DNA of 47,606 nt from Zoogloeaceae bacterium (GCA_031288305.1 JAITRP010000203.1:1-47606); one strand, 5' to 3'. Shown: positions 24,441 through 32,254, counted from the first letter of the stretch. Numbers and translations are program-made. Notes: a model not told the origin generated them from the letters alone.

Positions 24441-24677
24441 ATGGATGCCTACACACTGGCCGCCGCGATGCACTCCGTGCGCAGCCTGATGACCGTTGAA
24501 AAAAGTCTCACCCTCCAGGACGTCAAGCGTCTCGCGTTCCTGGAGCGCCGCGGCCTGCGCCGAACAAGCCTGTTGCTGCGACTTCACCGACGCGGACGAA
24601 AACTTGCGAAAGACGCGTTCACGGAACACATCACAAACCCGCCAAAGGAGCAAACAAATGCCCAGCATCATCGTTGA
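24441..24677 (+). CDS. small basic helical protein, unknown function
   Basis: The 78-residue product starts MDAYTLAAAMHSVRSLM, nine bases after an AGAGG site; an ATG two codons earlier is too close to it. It is helical and basic (KRLAFLERRGLRRTSLLLRL, then HRRGRKLAK). DNA binding is possible. It overlaps the start of the coiled-coil gene that follows. No family is recognised. Confidence 0.55.
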   Translation: MDAYTLAAAMHSVRSLMTVEKSLTLQDVKRLAFLERRGLRRTSLLLRLHRRGRKLAKDAFTEHITNPPKEQTNAQHHR

Positions 24678-24888
24678 CAAGAAGACCCTGAAAGCCGAAC
24701 TGAAGAAGCTTTCCGCCGAACTGAAGGCCAAGCGCAAAAACCTGGCGCAACAGGTCAAGGAACACGCGCGCCGGGTCAAGGAACTGGACAAGGCGCTTGC
24801 CGTTCTCACGAAGAACACGGACAAGGAAATCGCCCCCCTCGCCGGCAAACTGGCGAAAATCGAAGCCGCGCTGGAAGCACAGCAATGA
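24658..24888 (+). CDS. small coiled-coil protein
   Basis: The 76-residue product is almost one long charged helix with heptad-like Leu and Ala spacing (KKTLKAELKKLSAELKAKR, VKELDKALAVLTK). It would form a coiled-coil dimer or oligomer. AAAGGAG precedes the ATG. The stop overlaps the exonuclease ATG as ATGA, so it is coupled to that gene and may act with it. Confidence 0.6.
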   Translation: MPSIIVDKKTLKAELKKLSAELKAKRKNLAQQVKEHARRVKELDKALAVLTKNTDKEIAPLAGKLAKIEAALEAQQ

Positions 24889-25550
24889 GCCGCGCCGATC
24901 TGATGCTCGACATCGAGACCGCCGGCCTGCAACCGGGGGCGGCGATTCTCTCCATCGGCCTCGCGCTGTTGGTGAATGGCCGCTATGACAAGCAGGGCGA
25001 CCTCTACCTGGAACTTTCCATCGAAGACAGCAAACGTTACAATTTCGTTGCCGACATCAACACGGTAAGCTGGTGGCTCCGGCAAACCGAACCGATGCCG
25101 CTCTCTGGCACGCTCCGCGTGATCGAGGCGCTGAAGATGCTTGCAGATGTCATCCGCAGGCTTCGCGATCAGCATAGCGATCTGCGTTTCTGGTCGAACG
25201 GCGCGATGGATTACCAGGTGCTTGGCGCGGCGTTTGATCGCCTGTGCCTGCCGCGGCCCTGGAATCATCGGGAACTGCGCGACCTGCGCACAATCCAGGA
25301 AATGACTGGCACAAAAGACGAAGTGCTTTCGATTCGCCCGCACCACGCCCAGCACGACGCCGTGACACAGGCGAAGAGGCTGGAGCAATGCCTGGCAAGG
25401 ACAGTCCGCCTTCCGGTCGAATTCCCTGTCATGAGCACCGATTCATGCGACAGCCTGAACACGCTGCGCGGCTTCCTGGCGCAGATCGTCGCCGACCTCG
25501 ACACGGAACTGTACACACGAGCGACCACGATGCAAAAAAGCCTGTTTTGA
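24885..25550 (+). CDS. 3'-5' exonuclease, DnaQ/Rv2179c-like fold
   Basis: The 221-residue nuclease has the first acidic pair in MLDIETAG (Asp9 and Glu11), a central WSNGAMDYQVL segment that supplies the next Asp, and HHAQHDAVTQAK that supplies the final His and Asp. This is the DEDDh arrangement of RNase H-fold exonucleases; the IETAGLQPGAAILSIG start fits the Rv2179c and T4 DexA-type subgroup. In phages such enzymes degrade single-stranded ends during replication and recombination. The last 50 residues after the catalytic core are not recognised. Confidence 0.75.
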   Translation: MSRADLMLDIETAGLQPGAAILSIGLALLVNGRYDKQGDLYLELSIEDSKRYNFVADINTVSWWLRQTEPMPLSGTLRVIEALKMLADVIRRLRDQHSDLRFWSNGAMDYQVLGAAFDRLCLPRPWNHRELRDLRTIQEMTGTKDEVLSIRPHHAQHDAVTQAKRLEQCLARTVRLPVEFPVMSTDSCDSLNTLRGFLAQIVADLDTELYTRATTMQKSLF

Positions 25551-25559
25551 CTGCGCATC

Positions 25560-26003
25560 ATGACGCGCAATCCTGAAACCCGCTTCATCGCCCGCATCAA
25601 CCGGCTTCTGCCCTTGAAGCGCAGGGCGGAATCCTCGCGGGCGCGGGCGAAGTATCCGTTCGCCATCCATTGCGAAAAAATGGCGAACCCGTGGACTTCG
25701 GGCACGGCGGATTGCTGGTATTCCGGCAAACGCGACATCTGGGTGGAATACAAGTGCCTGGGCAAGTTGCCGCAACGCGCCGACATTCACCCGGAAAAAC
25801 TCCTGCGCCCCCTGCAAACCGCCTGGCTGACAGAGCGAGCGACAGAAGGGCGCAGAGTGTGTATCATCATCGGTTGTCCCGACGGCTGCGTATGGTTGGA
25901 AGCAAACGAAATCGGGACGCCCATTCCCGTCGACGTTTTTCGCCGCCGCGCGCTGACCATCGAGACAGCGGCAGAACGATTGCTGCGGGAGATTCAGTCA
26001 TGA
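25560..26003 (+). CDS. PD-(D/E)XK-type nuclease (endonuclease- or resolvase-like)
   Basis: The 147-residue protein has the short core DCWYSGKRDIWVEYKCLG, in which Asp59, Glu63 and Lys65 form the D-(x)n-ExK signature. The GxxD-IWVEYK pattern is typical of small phage endonucleases related to VRR-NUC and Holliday-junction-type enzymes. The C-terminal half (VCIIIGCPDGCVWLE) supplies the remaining sheet strands. It lies nine bases after the exonuclease. Which DNA structure it cuts cannot be told from sequence. Confidence 0.65.
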   Translation: MTRNPETRFIARINRLLPLKRRAESSRARAKYPFAIHCEKMANPWTSGTADCWYSGKRDIWVEYKCLGKLPQRADIHPEKLLRPLQTAWLTERATEGRRVCIIIGCPDGCVWLEANEIGTPIPVDVFRRRALTIETAAERLLREIQS

Positions 26004-26012
26004 GGCGCAATC

Positions 26013-26483
26013 ATGTCCACTCCGTTTACCACCAGCAAGATGTACAACGCCATCCTGAAGGCGCTGTCCACAGCCTCGCACCCACTGACCAACGTGGAGC
26101 TTGCGCAGTTGCCGCAATTACAGGAAATCATTGTCCAGCAATTTGGCGCGCATCCTGCCGATCAGCAGCGCAAGATGAGCGACAAACTGGTGCAGATGTG
26201 GCGGCGCGAACTGGTGGATCGCTATGCCGTGGCGCACGACACCACGCTGCGCGGCGTGCGCTACGCCTATTCAACGCCCAATCAGTTCGACAACTACGGC
26301 GAAAAGCTGCTGCCGCAGGTGCGCTCCACCGAATTCCAGGGCAAGGTGTTCAAAAGAACCGGCGCGGAGGGCGAACCCAGCATCGAGATTTGGGAACAGG
26401 GCGACGCGGTATGCGTCGCCTACAAAGGCTTGACCATCCGTATCGCCGCGCCCGGCAAACCCAGGCCGGGCGAAACAAACTAA
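26013..26483 (+). CDS. phage protein, unknown function, winged-helix-like N-terminus
   Basis: The 156-residue protein has an N-terminal helical part (SKMYNAILKALSTASHPL, then NVELAQLPQL) that reads like a small winged-helix domain, a basic middle (KLVQMWRRELVDRYAV) and a beta-rich C-terminal half (EPSIEIWEQGDAVCVAY). No named family is recognised. It starts nine bases after the nuclease stop. It may bind DNA; this is inference from the helix pattern. Confidence 0.55.
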   Translation: MSTPFTTSKMYNAILKALSTASHPLTNVELAQLPQLQEIIVQQFGAHPADQQRKMSDKLVQMWRRELVDRYAVAHDTTLRGVRYAYSTPNQFDNYGEKLLPQVRSTEFQGKVFKRTGAEGEPSIEIWEQGDAVCVAYKGLTIRIAAPGKPRPGETN

Positions 26484-26588
26484 GCACCTGAAACATCAAC
26501 CGGCAACGCTGCGCGCATGCGGAGCGAACCTTGTTGCGTCCATGGATCGCAAACCGACGTTGCACAACGAAACACGAAAGGAGAAAGC

Positions 26589-28169
26589 ATGATCACGCTG
26601 ACAACCGCGTGGCGCCGCACCAAGGAAGACCACCCGAACCCATCCCATCGAAAAGAAATCTTGCACGATGTGTTCAAGAAGAACATGGCAAGCGGCAACA
26701 GCCCGTACCCTTTACGCGCCGTCAGGCGGACATACGGCTTTTTGTCCCTCGTGCGGGAAGACACGAAACGTCTGGCGAGCATCGCCAGGGACTATGCGAA
26801 ACTGCTTGCATGGCTCGACGACGGCTATGCAGCGAACGTGGTCTACTGCGGACTGGTGCACGCCAAAACGCCGCAGGGTGAATTCGCGCGCGCCTGGTCG
26901 CGGAACAAGAGACGCGTCAACAGCGGAGAATGGAATCTTGTGTATCCCGCGGGGCAAACGAATCATCTGCGATTGCAGAAAAAATTGCCCTGGCCGCTCT
27001 TTCCGCACCAGGCCAAGAAAGACCCGGAAAAAATCGCCTACTATCGCAATCTCGACGCTTTCTTGCGCGACATCCAGACGGTTACGTCCGCGGGCAAATT
27101 CATCAAGACCTGGTACAGCGATCTGTGCGACGCGGATGTGAAGCGGTATGCCGAACGTCATCTGAGCAGGTTTTCCACGGCGGAACTGCACATTTCCACC
27201 GACAGGGACGACTTCATTGAAGTCATGAAACGCACGCCGGGTTCCTGCATGAACCGCACGCTCGAATATCGCGGCGGCGAACATCCGGGCGCGGCCTACG
27301 CCAGCGGCGACATTGAAATCCTGTGGATCGAAAACCCGGACAACAAGCAGGTGGAAGCTCGCGCGCTGGCAAACAAGGCCACCAGGCGCGTGGCGCGCAT
27401 CTACGGCGACGAGGCGAGAATGCTCGCGGCAATGAGCGCGCACGGCTACGCGCAGGAAGCTGGCGCGCTGAAGGGCTGCCGGCTGCTGTGCATCGAGGCG
27501 GAAAATTCCTGCGGCGAGTACCTGATGCCCTACGTGGACGCGGGCGTCTCCTCCGGCGGCGGCGCATTGGGCTATCGGCAACACGACAACGACCACTTCA
27601 TCCTGGTGGATGAGGCGGACGGGGAAAGCACCTACTGCGGCTACGAGCATGGCGGCATGACCGGGAGCCACGACAGCATATGCTGCCATAACTGTGATTG
27701 CCGCGTGAGCGAAGACGACGTGGAATACATTGAGGACGAACCATATTGCAGCAGATGTGTTGCGAATTATTTCTGCTGGTCGGAGTTGCATCAGCGTTAC
27801 CTGGAGGACGAGGCGGCCTACTGCTGCGTGGAATGCCAGCAGTGGTTCCTGCGCGAGGATGTGACGCAAACCTACGAGGAAAACTACGCCTGCCAGGACT
27901 GCCTCGACAGGGACTACACCTGGTGCTGTGACGTTGAGGCGTATGTAGAGAGGCGCAATGCCTGTTTGTGCGCGAGATGTGGCGAATACTATCTGCTGGA
28001 AACCTGCAAGGAAATTGGCAGTGAACTGTTCTGTGCAGCATGCGCGCAGGAAATCGAGGAAGAGGGGAAGGAAGATGACAAGAAGGAACATGAAGCCGAA
28101 GAACACGCTGGTGTGGTCGAATCCCGTGAAGACGTGGAAGACGACGCCGATCAGCGCGCCATCGCCTAG
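26589..28169 (+). CDS. large cysteine-rich zinc-ribbon-like protein, unknown function
   Basis: The 526-residue protein starts MITLTTAWRRTKEDHPNP after AAAGGAG. Residues 1-360 are basic and mixed alpha/beta, with an SCMNRTLEYRGGEHPGAAYA segment and a later EAENSCGEYLMPYVDAG segment. About residues 365-490 hold at least eight CxxC-type pairs (CCHNCDC, YCSRC, CCVECQQW, CQDCLDRDY, CARCGEYY, CAAC), spaced as in LIM or treble-clef zinc fingers. The last 35 residues are acidic. The aminopeptidase gene begins inside its last 95 bases. No enzyme motif is recognised; the fingers suggest binding of nucleic acid or protein. Confidence 0.65.
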   Translation: MITLTTAWRRTKEDHPNPSHRKEILHDVFKKNMASGNSPYPLRAVRRTYGFLSLVREDTKRLASIARDYAKLLAWLDDGYAANVVYCGLVHAKTPQGEFARAWSRNKRRVNSGEWNLVYPAGQTNHLRLQKKLPWPLFPHQAKKDPEKIAYYRNLDAFLRDIQTVTSAGKFIKTWYSDLCDADVKRYAERHLSRFSTAELHISTDRDDFIEVMKRTPGSCMNRTLEYRGGEHPGAAYASGDIEILWIENPDNKQVEARALANKATRRVARIYGDEARMLAAMSAHGYAQEAGALKGCRLLCIEAENSCGEYLMPYVDAGVSSGGGALGYRQHDNDHFILVDEADGESTYCGYEHGGMTGSHDSICCHNCDCRVSEDDVEYIEDEPYCSRCVANYFCWSELHQRYLEDEAAYCCVECQQWFLREDVTQTYEENYACQDCLDRDYTWCCDVEAYVERRNACLCARCGEYYLLETCKEIGSELFCAACAQEIEEEGKEDDKKEHEAEEHAGVVESREDVEDDADQRAIA

Positions 28170-29295
28170 GCGTCCGTTGCCGGAGGATGTGCCGGCGCTG
28201 TTGCGAGAGACGCTCGGCGTCTGCCGTCCGGCGTTCGGGCAGCGCGACACGAATTACGCAGTCGACCTGCTGCGCAGGCGCCCGGACAGCTGGCAGGACA
28301 CGGAAGGCAACGTGCATGTTGATCGAGGCGGCGCGTCCTTGTTCCTCGCGCATACCGACACCGTGCATCATGAAGACGGCACACAGAACCTGTTCGTTGA
28401 CGACGAGGGCCGAATCGTCTCCGACGGCACGTGCCTGGGCGCGGACGACGGCGCGGGACTCTACCTCCTGCACCGCATGCTGGAGGCTGGCGTGCCCGGT
28501 TATTATCTGTTCTGCCGCGGCGAGGAATGCGGCTCGCCCGGTTCCACCTTCGCCGCGAAACACTTCGACTGGCGACGCATTCGCCGCTGCGTGGCGTTCG
28601 ACCGCGCCAATCAAACCAACGTCATCACGCATCAATTCGGCGGGCGTTGTTGCTCGGACGGCTTCGCGCAAGCCCTGGCCGACGCGTTGAACGCGCATGG
28701 CCTGTTCTACAAACCCGACGAAACCGGCATATTCACCGACAGCGCCAACTTCATGGACGTCATCGAGGAGTGCACCAATCTGTCCGTCGGCTACCAGAAC
28801 CAGCACACCGCGTGCGAGACGCTGGATTGGCGGTTCCTGCTGCGCCTCGCGGACGCCTGCTGCCTGCTGGATTGGGACGCGTTGCCCGTGCTGCGCGACC
28901 GCGAAGCCGAGAAAGGAGAACTGCAAGACCTGTACAAGGCGCGCCGCGCGCCAGTTCTTCATGACAACGCGGACAGGAGCGATGAGGACTTCGATTGGCC
29001 GCAAGGCAAGGCAAGACAAAAGTTTCATTCGGACACCTACGACAACCCCTATGATGATCCGTATGAAACCTGGCCGACCTATACAGAAAAAGAAGAAGAA
29101 GAAGAAGAAGAAAACGAAGAACGGACGCCCGCGAAGGAACTGACTTTGGCGGACTTGCGCGACAAGCCGATGGGAGAACTGGAGGCGTGGGTCGAATCCG
29201 TGCCCGCCAGCGCGGTGCTGGAAGCCATGTACGGCATCTACGACGAAGCCTGGGAAGAAGCCTGGAGAGAGGGACGGGAATATGCCAAAAAATGA
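28075..29295 (+). CDS. zinc aminopeptidase/deacylase homologue (M20/M28/M42-like)
   Basis: The 406-residue protein carries the metal-site landmarks of the co-catalytic zinc peptidases: FLAHTDTVHHEDG with His93 and Asp95, LGADDGAG with Asp124 (bridging ligand), and FCRGEECGSPGS with Glu150/Glu151 (base and ligand). A later FTDSANFMD segment and GYQNQHTACE segment fit the final Asp and His ligands. The core ends near residue 280. An extra C-terminal part holds a poly-Glu run (EKEEEEEEEN) and a helical end. Such enzymes are rare in phages. The substrate (peptide or acyl-amino acid) cannot be told. ATG at 28075 follows AAGGAAG; ATG at 28090 is possible. Confidence 0.75.
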   Translation: MTRRNMKPKNTLVWSNPVKTWKTTPISAPSPRRPLPEDVPALLRETLGVCRPAFGQRDTNYAVDLLRRRPDSWQDTEGNVHVDRGGASLFLAHTDTVHHEDGTQNLFVDDEGRIVSDGTCLGADDGAGLYLLHRMLEAGVPGYYLFCRGEECGSPGSTFAAKHFDWRRIRRCVAFDRANQTNVITHQFGGRCCSDGFAQALADALNAHGLFYKPDETGIFTDSANFMDVIEECTNLSVGYQNQHTACETLDWRFLLRLADACCLLDWDALPVLRDREAEKGELQDLYKARRAPVLHDNADRSDEDFDWPQGKARQKFHSDTYDNPYDDPYETWPTYTEKEEEEEEENEERTPAKELTLADLRDKPMGELEAWVESVPASAVLEAMYGIYDEAWEEAWREGREYAKK

Positions 29296-29530
29296 CAAAA
29301 CGAACTTCAGCCCGCGAGAAGAAACCGGGCGGCAGACGCCGAGCGCGCGCGCGGCCTACGCCAGGCGTCTGCTGGATGGACGCTACGAGTATGGCCTCAC
29401 CGTGCAGCACTTCCTCAAGGGCGGCAAGTCCGCCAACGTGGATTACCCGGCAGGCGTCGCCGCCGATCTGGAAGCCGCGCTCAAAGCGAACGGCATGGCA
29501 TTGAAAGGCGAAACAAGGAGAAGAGAATGA
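29282..29530 (+). CDS. small phage protein, unknown function
   Basis: The 82-residue soluble product starts MPKNDKTNFSPREETGRQ and holds ARAAYARRLLDGRYEYGL, followed by QHFLKGGKSANVDYPAGVAA. It is basic and looks mostly helical. It overlaps the aminopeptidase stop by 14 bases and the RNA ligase start by four, so it is tightly coupled to both. No family is recognised. Confidence 0.6.
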   Translation: MPKNDKTNFSPREETGRQTPSARAAYARRLLDGRYEYGLTVQHFLKGGKSANVDYPAGVAADLEAALKANGMALKGETRRRE

Positions 29531-30519
29531 GAATGAGAAAACTGGCAAGTATCCGGCGGATCGGGGATATCCGCCCCATCCCTGGCGCGGACGCCATTGA
29601 GTGCGCGCGCGTCGACGGCTGGGAAGTGGTGGTGAAAAAGGGCGAGTTCCAGACAGGCGACCTGGCGGTCTACATCGAAATCGACGCCTGGGTGCCGCAC
29701 GCCCTCGTGCCCTTCCTCACCAGGGGCGACAAGATTGCCGTGTATGAACAGGTTCCGGGCGCGCGCCTGCGCACAATGACGCTGCGCGGACAGTTGAGCC
29801 AGGGATTGCTCTTGCCGTTGGGCAACCTGTCCGGCGAAGCGGGCACGGACGTTACCGAAGCACTGGGCGTCCTGAAATGGGAGATGCCGATTCCCGCGCA
29901 GCTTGCCGGACAGGTTCGCGGCGCGTTTCCTTCCCGCGTGCCCAGGACCGAGCAGGAGCGCGCGCAAAATCTCGCCGAATCCGAAATATTGGCGCACTGT
30001 CCCTACGAAGTCACGGAAAAGCTGGACGGCGCAAGCTGCACCTTCCATCTGGACAGCGAAGCCGGGTTCCATGTATGCAGCCGCAATCTCGACCTCTGCC
30101 GCGACGAGAACAACACGCTGTGGAAGATTGCGCTGGAACACGCCGTCGAGGCGCGAATGGCCGGCCAACTCCTCCTGGACACCGCCATCCAGGGAGAAGT
30201 CATCGGCCCCGGCATCCAGGGCAATCACTACAACGTCAGGACGAACCAATTCCATGTCTTCGACATCTACAGGGCCGGCGCGGGCGAATATCTTCCTCCA
30301 GATGAACGCGTGCGAATAGCCCGCGACCTGGGACTGCCGCACGCGCCTGTCCTGGCGGCAAAGCAAGACTGCGCAACGATAGCGGAGGCTTTGGCCCTGG
30401 CGCGCGGACTGAGCGCGCTGATCGACAAGCCGCGCGAAGGCGTGGTGCTGAAGAGCCTCGAAGGCCAACGGTACAGCTTCAAGGCGATCAACAACGACTT
30501 TTTGCTGAAGAAGGACTGA
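29527..30519 (+). CDS. RNA ligase (DraRnl/Rnl5-like)
   Basis: The 330-residue enzyme joins RNA or nicked ends with ATP. The N-terminal 110 residues look like an OB-fold domain (GDIRPIPGADAIECARVDGW, then KGEFQTGDLAVYIEID), the arrangement of the Deinococcus DRB0094-type ligases. Motif I is EVTEKLDGAS, with Lys165 as the AMP-bound lysine; IQGEVIGPGIQGN supplies motif IV; REGVVLKSL supplies motif V. The last lysine-rich bases (FLLKKD) end the protein right after motif V, so no extra C-terminal domain is present. Phages use such ligases to mend tRNAs cut by host defences. AAGGAG precedes the ATG. Confidence 0.8.
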   Translation: MRMRKLASIRRIGDIRPIPGADAIECARVDGWEVVVKKGEFQTGDLAVYIEIDAWVPHALVPFLTRGDKIAVYEQVPGARLRTMTLRGQLSQGLLLPLGNLSGEAGTDVTEALGVLKWEMPIPAQLAGQVRGAFPSRVPRTEQERAQNLAESEILAHCPYEVTEKLDGASCTFHLDSEAGFHVCSRNLDLCRDENNTLWKIALEHAVEARMAGQLLLDTAIQGEVIGPGIQGNHYNVRTNQFHVFDIYRAGAGEYLPPDERVRIARDLGLPHAPVLAAKQDCATIAEALALARGLSALIDKPREGVVLKSLEGQRYSFKAINNDFLLKKD

Positions 30520-30521
30520 TC

Positions 30522-30725
30522 ATGGAAGACATAATCCACTTGGTTCACGAGCTTTTCAAGCTGACGCGGCGCCGCGCGCAACGCCAGCAGACGCCCTTTG
30601 AGGACACGCTCTTCGACGTGCTGGTCGACTTGCTCTACAGCGCGGCCTCGCCGGAAATACTGGCGCTGATGCAGCAGCGAGCGCAGTGGATGAAGGCGCA
30701 AGAAGCAAAGGAGGCCGCCCCATGA
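30522..30725 (+). CDS. small helical protein, unknown function
   Basis: The 67-residue product is helical throughout (MEDIIHLVHELFKLTRRRAQ, DTLFDVLVDLLYSAASPEI). It has no cysteine or membrane segment. It starts two bases after the RNA ligase stop and overlaps the next gene as ATGA. No family is recognised. Confidence 0.55.
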   Translation: MEDIIHLVHELFKLTRRRAQRQQTPFEDTLFDVLVDLLYSAASPEILALMQQRAQWMKAQEAKEAAP

Positions 30726-30937
30726 GCAACTTCGTGCGCGTCACCAACACCGCGCAAGAAAAAACCCTGTTCGTCAACCTGGACGCGACGCGCTGGATGG
30801 AAGCCTGCGACGGCGCCACCTTGATATGTTTCGACGGCGAGCACGCGTTGCTGGTCAAGGAAACGCCCGGCGAAATCCTTGCGCGGCAACGCCCGCGGAG
30901 ATCACAGCGCGCTGTCAATTACAACCTGGCTTCATGA
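30722..30937 (+). CDS. small beta-rich protein, unknown function
   Basis: The 71-residue product starts MSNFVRVTNTAQEKTLFVNL and is mainly beta strands (GATLICFDGEHALLVKETP), with a basic end (RQRPRRSQRAVNYNL). It begins within the previous stop (ATGA), with AAAGGAGG upstream. The strand pattern is like small phage accessory proteins that bind nucleic acid or protein; no family is recognised. Confidence 0.55.
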   Translation: MSNFVRVTNTAQEKTLFVNLDATRWMEACDGATLICFDGEHALLVKETPGEILARQRPRRSQRAVNYNLAS

Positions 30938-30951
30938 AAGGAGGCAACATC

Positions 30952-31341
30952 ATGACACATTGGCACAGCAAGGAGGAAGAGCCGCCCGAAGCCACGCCGC
31001 TTGCCCTCATCGTAACTGATCCGCTACCCGCCAGCAAGCTCGTTTCGACCGCGTGGTTCAGCCGGGATACAGGGTTTCGTGACAATTTCGCTCACAGGAT
31101 TCCAGCTGACGTTATCAAGTCCTGGACTCTGAGGAAGGAGCTGATGAACTGCAACTTTGACCTGAAACTGCACAACGCGATAGACGAGACGCTCTTTAGC
31201 CAATGGCACGTCTTGCAGCCCGCGCTTGCGACCCATCTTTCAGGCGACAAAGAGGCCGCGCGCGCCATGTGGTTGCGCAAGCTGGATGAATTGGCGAAAG
31301 ACTGCCGTGCGTTGTTGGGCTGGGAGGAGGAAGACGAATGA
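30952..31341 (+). CDS. small protein with duplicated C-terminal segment, first copy
   Basis: The 129-residue product starts MTHWHSKEEEPPEATPL, after AAAGGAGGC. Residues 1-64 are unique to this copy. Residues 65-129, from MNCNFDLKLHNAIDETLF to the acidic end, are nearly identical to the C-terminal part of the next product. The shared part is helical, with KEAARAMWLRKLDELAKDC, and may once have been a free-standing 65-residue gene, since it starts with Met in both copies. Unknown function. Confidence 0.6.
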   Translation: MTHWHSKEEEPPEATPLALIVTDPLPASKLVSTAWFSRDTGFRDNFAHRIPADVIKSWTLRKELMNCNFDLKLHNAIDETLFSQWHVLQPALATHLSGDKEAARAMWLRKLDELAKDCRALLGWEEEDE

Positions 31342-31700
31342 ATCGCGATGAAGCAACAGACCTGTGCGCGCTGCTGTTCCGGCTTGACCCGAAAGGCTAC
31401 TACCACCAGGAAATCGTAACGCGCCTGCGCGCCCGATATGGAATCACGTTCACCTCGTTCTGGAAACTGCTGGACGACCTGATCGACACAGGAAGAATGA
31501 AAATGAATTGCGACTTTGATTTGAAACTGCACAACGCGATAGACGAGACGCTCTTTAGCCAATGGCACGTCTTGCAGCCCGCGCTTGCGACCTATCTTTC
31601 AGGCGACAAAGAGGCCGCGCGCGCCATGTGGTTGCGCAAGCTGGATGAATTGGCGAAAGGCTGCCGAAAGTTGCTGGACGGCGAGGGGGAAGACGAATGA
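31144..31700 (+). repeat. direct duplication of a 198-bp coding segment
   Basis: Segments 31144-31341 and 31503-31700 are 359 bases apart in register and differ at few positions, most of them in the last 40 bases. Both begin with ATG-AA and end with the same GAAGACGAATGA. The duplication fused one C-terminal segment to two different N-terminal parts. Confidence 0.85.
31338..31700 (+). CDS. small protein with duplicated C-terminal segment, second copy
   Basis: The 120-residue product begins with an ATGA overlap on the previous stop. Residues 1-55 (MNRDEATDLCALLFRLDPKG, RLRARYGITFTSFWKLLDD) read like a small winged-helix domain and are unlike the first copy. From Met56 on it repeats the shared segment. 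The DNA of the shared part (31503-31700) is about as similar as expected for a recent duplication. Unknown function; the N-terminal fold guess is weak. Confidence 0.6.
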   Translation: MNRDEATDLCALLFRLDPKGYYHQEIVTRLRARYGITFTSFWKLLDDLIDTGRMKMNCDFDLKLHNAIDETLFSQWHVLQPALATYLSGDKEAARAMWLRKLDELAKGCRKLLDGEGEDE

Positions 31701-31921
31701 ACACGGCAAACGACACCATCATCCTCGAAAATGACGTTCTGGCAGGGTTGCTCCTTGCCGCCATGCTGCACGGCCAATCTCACCGCAAAAAGAAGGATGA
31801 GTTTTTCTATGTTGCCCTGAACGTTGTAGAACAATTGCCCAAAGACGTTCGTATCGGCAAAGAGGTCGTTATGAACACCGAAGCGTTTGACAAACTTCGC
31901 TGTACAGAGGGGGACAAATGA
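31697..31921 (+). CDS. small phage protein, unknown function
   Basis: The 74-residue product starts within the previous stop (ATGA). It has a helical middle (DVLAGLLLAAMLHGQSHRKK) and a C-terminal part with FFYVALNVVEQLPKDVRIG. The next product (31918-32169) has a comparable layout: a short hydrophobic helix, a Lys-rich turn, then a YFYEIAAIC-like helix. The two are therefore probably old paralogues. No family is recognised. Confidence 0.55.
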   Translation: MNTANDTIILENDVLAGLLLAAMLHGQSHRKKKDEFFYVALNVVEQLPKDVRIGKEVVMNTEAFDKLRCTEGDK

Positions 31922-32169
31922 ACGTCATAACGTTTACCAGGGAAGCCTATTGCCAAGCGATTTACTGCGCCATGTTGTTTGGCAAGGAACAGGCCGGTAA
32001 AGGCAAGCGGTATTTCTACGAGATTGCCGCGATCTGTGCGGAAAACATTCCCGGCCACCGGCTCGTCGAGGGCAAGAACCTCGAGGGCAAGAACCTCATC
32101 GCGGGCTACCCGCCGCCCGATGAACACGTTGCCCCGTCTCTTGATGACGAACCGCTCCACACGGAGTAA
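31918..32169 (+). CDS. small phage protein, possible paralogue of the preceding gene
   Basis: The 83-residue product begins with an ATGA overlap and reads MNVITFTREAYCQAIYCAML, then GKEQAGKGKRYFYEIAAICA. The helix / Lys-rich turn / Phe-Tyr-rich helix order matches the gene before it. EGKNLEGKNLI is a short internal repeat. It is the last gene of the early operon; the terminators at 32200 follow. Confidence 0.55.
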   Translation: MNVITFTREAYCQAIYCAMLFGKEQAGKGKRYFYEIAAICAENIPGHRLVEGKNLEGKNLIAGYPPPDEHVAPSLDDEPLHTE

Positions 32170-32199
32170 TTTCGTCCTGCCACACCCCTCTCTCCTTCA

Positions 32200-32254
32200 A
32201 CGCGCCGGCCGGCGCGTTTTTCATTGCCGCTGCGCTGACTGGCGCAGCGGTTTT
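32200..32254 (+). terminator. tandem terminators closing the early operon
   Basis: The 18-base palindrome ACGCGCCGGCCGGCGCGT (32200-32217) is followed by TTTT. Next comes CCGCTGCGC-tgactg-GCGCAGCGG (32227-32250) followed by TTTT. They lie 30 bases after the last early gene. Confidence 0.88.

Noticed and set aside
29090-29115. GAA-rich run as a functional nucleotide repeat
   Set aside because: It lies in frame in the aminopeptidase gene and simply encodes a poly-Glu stretch.
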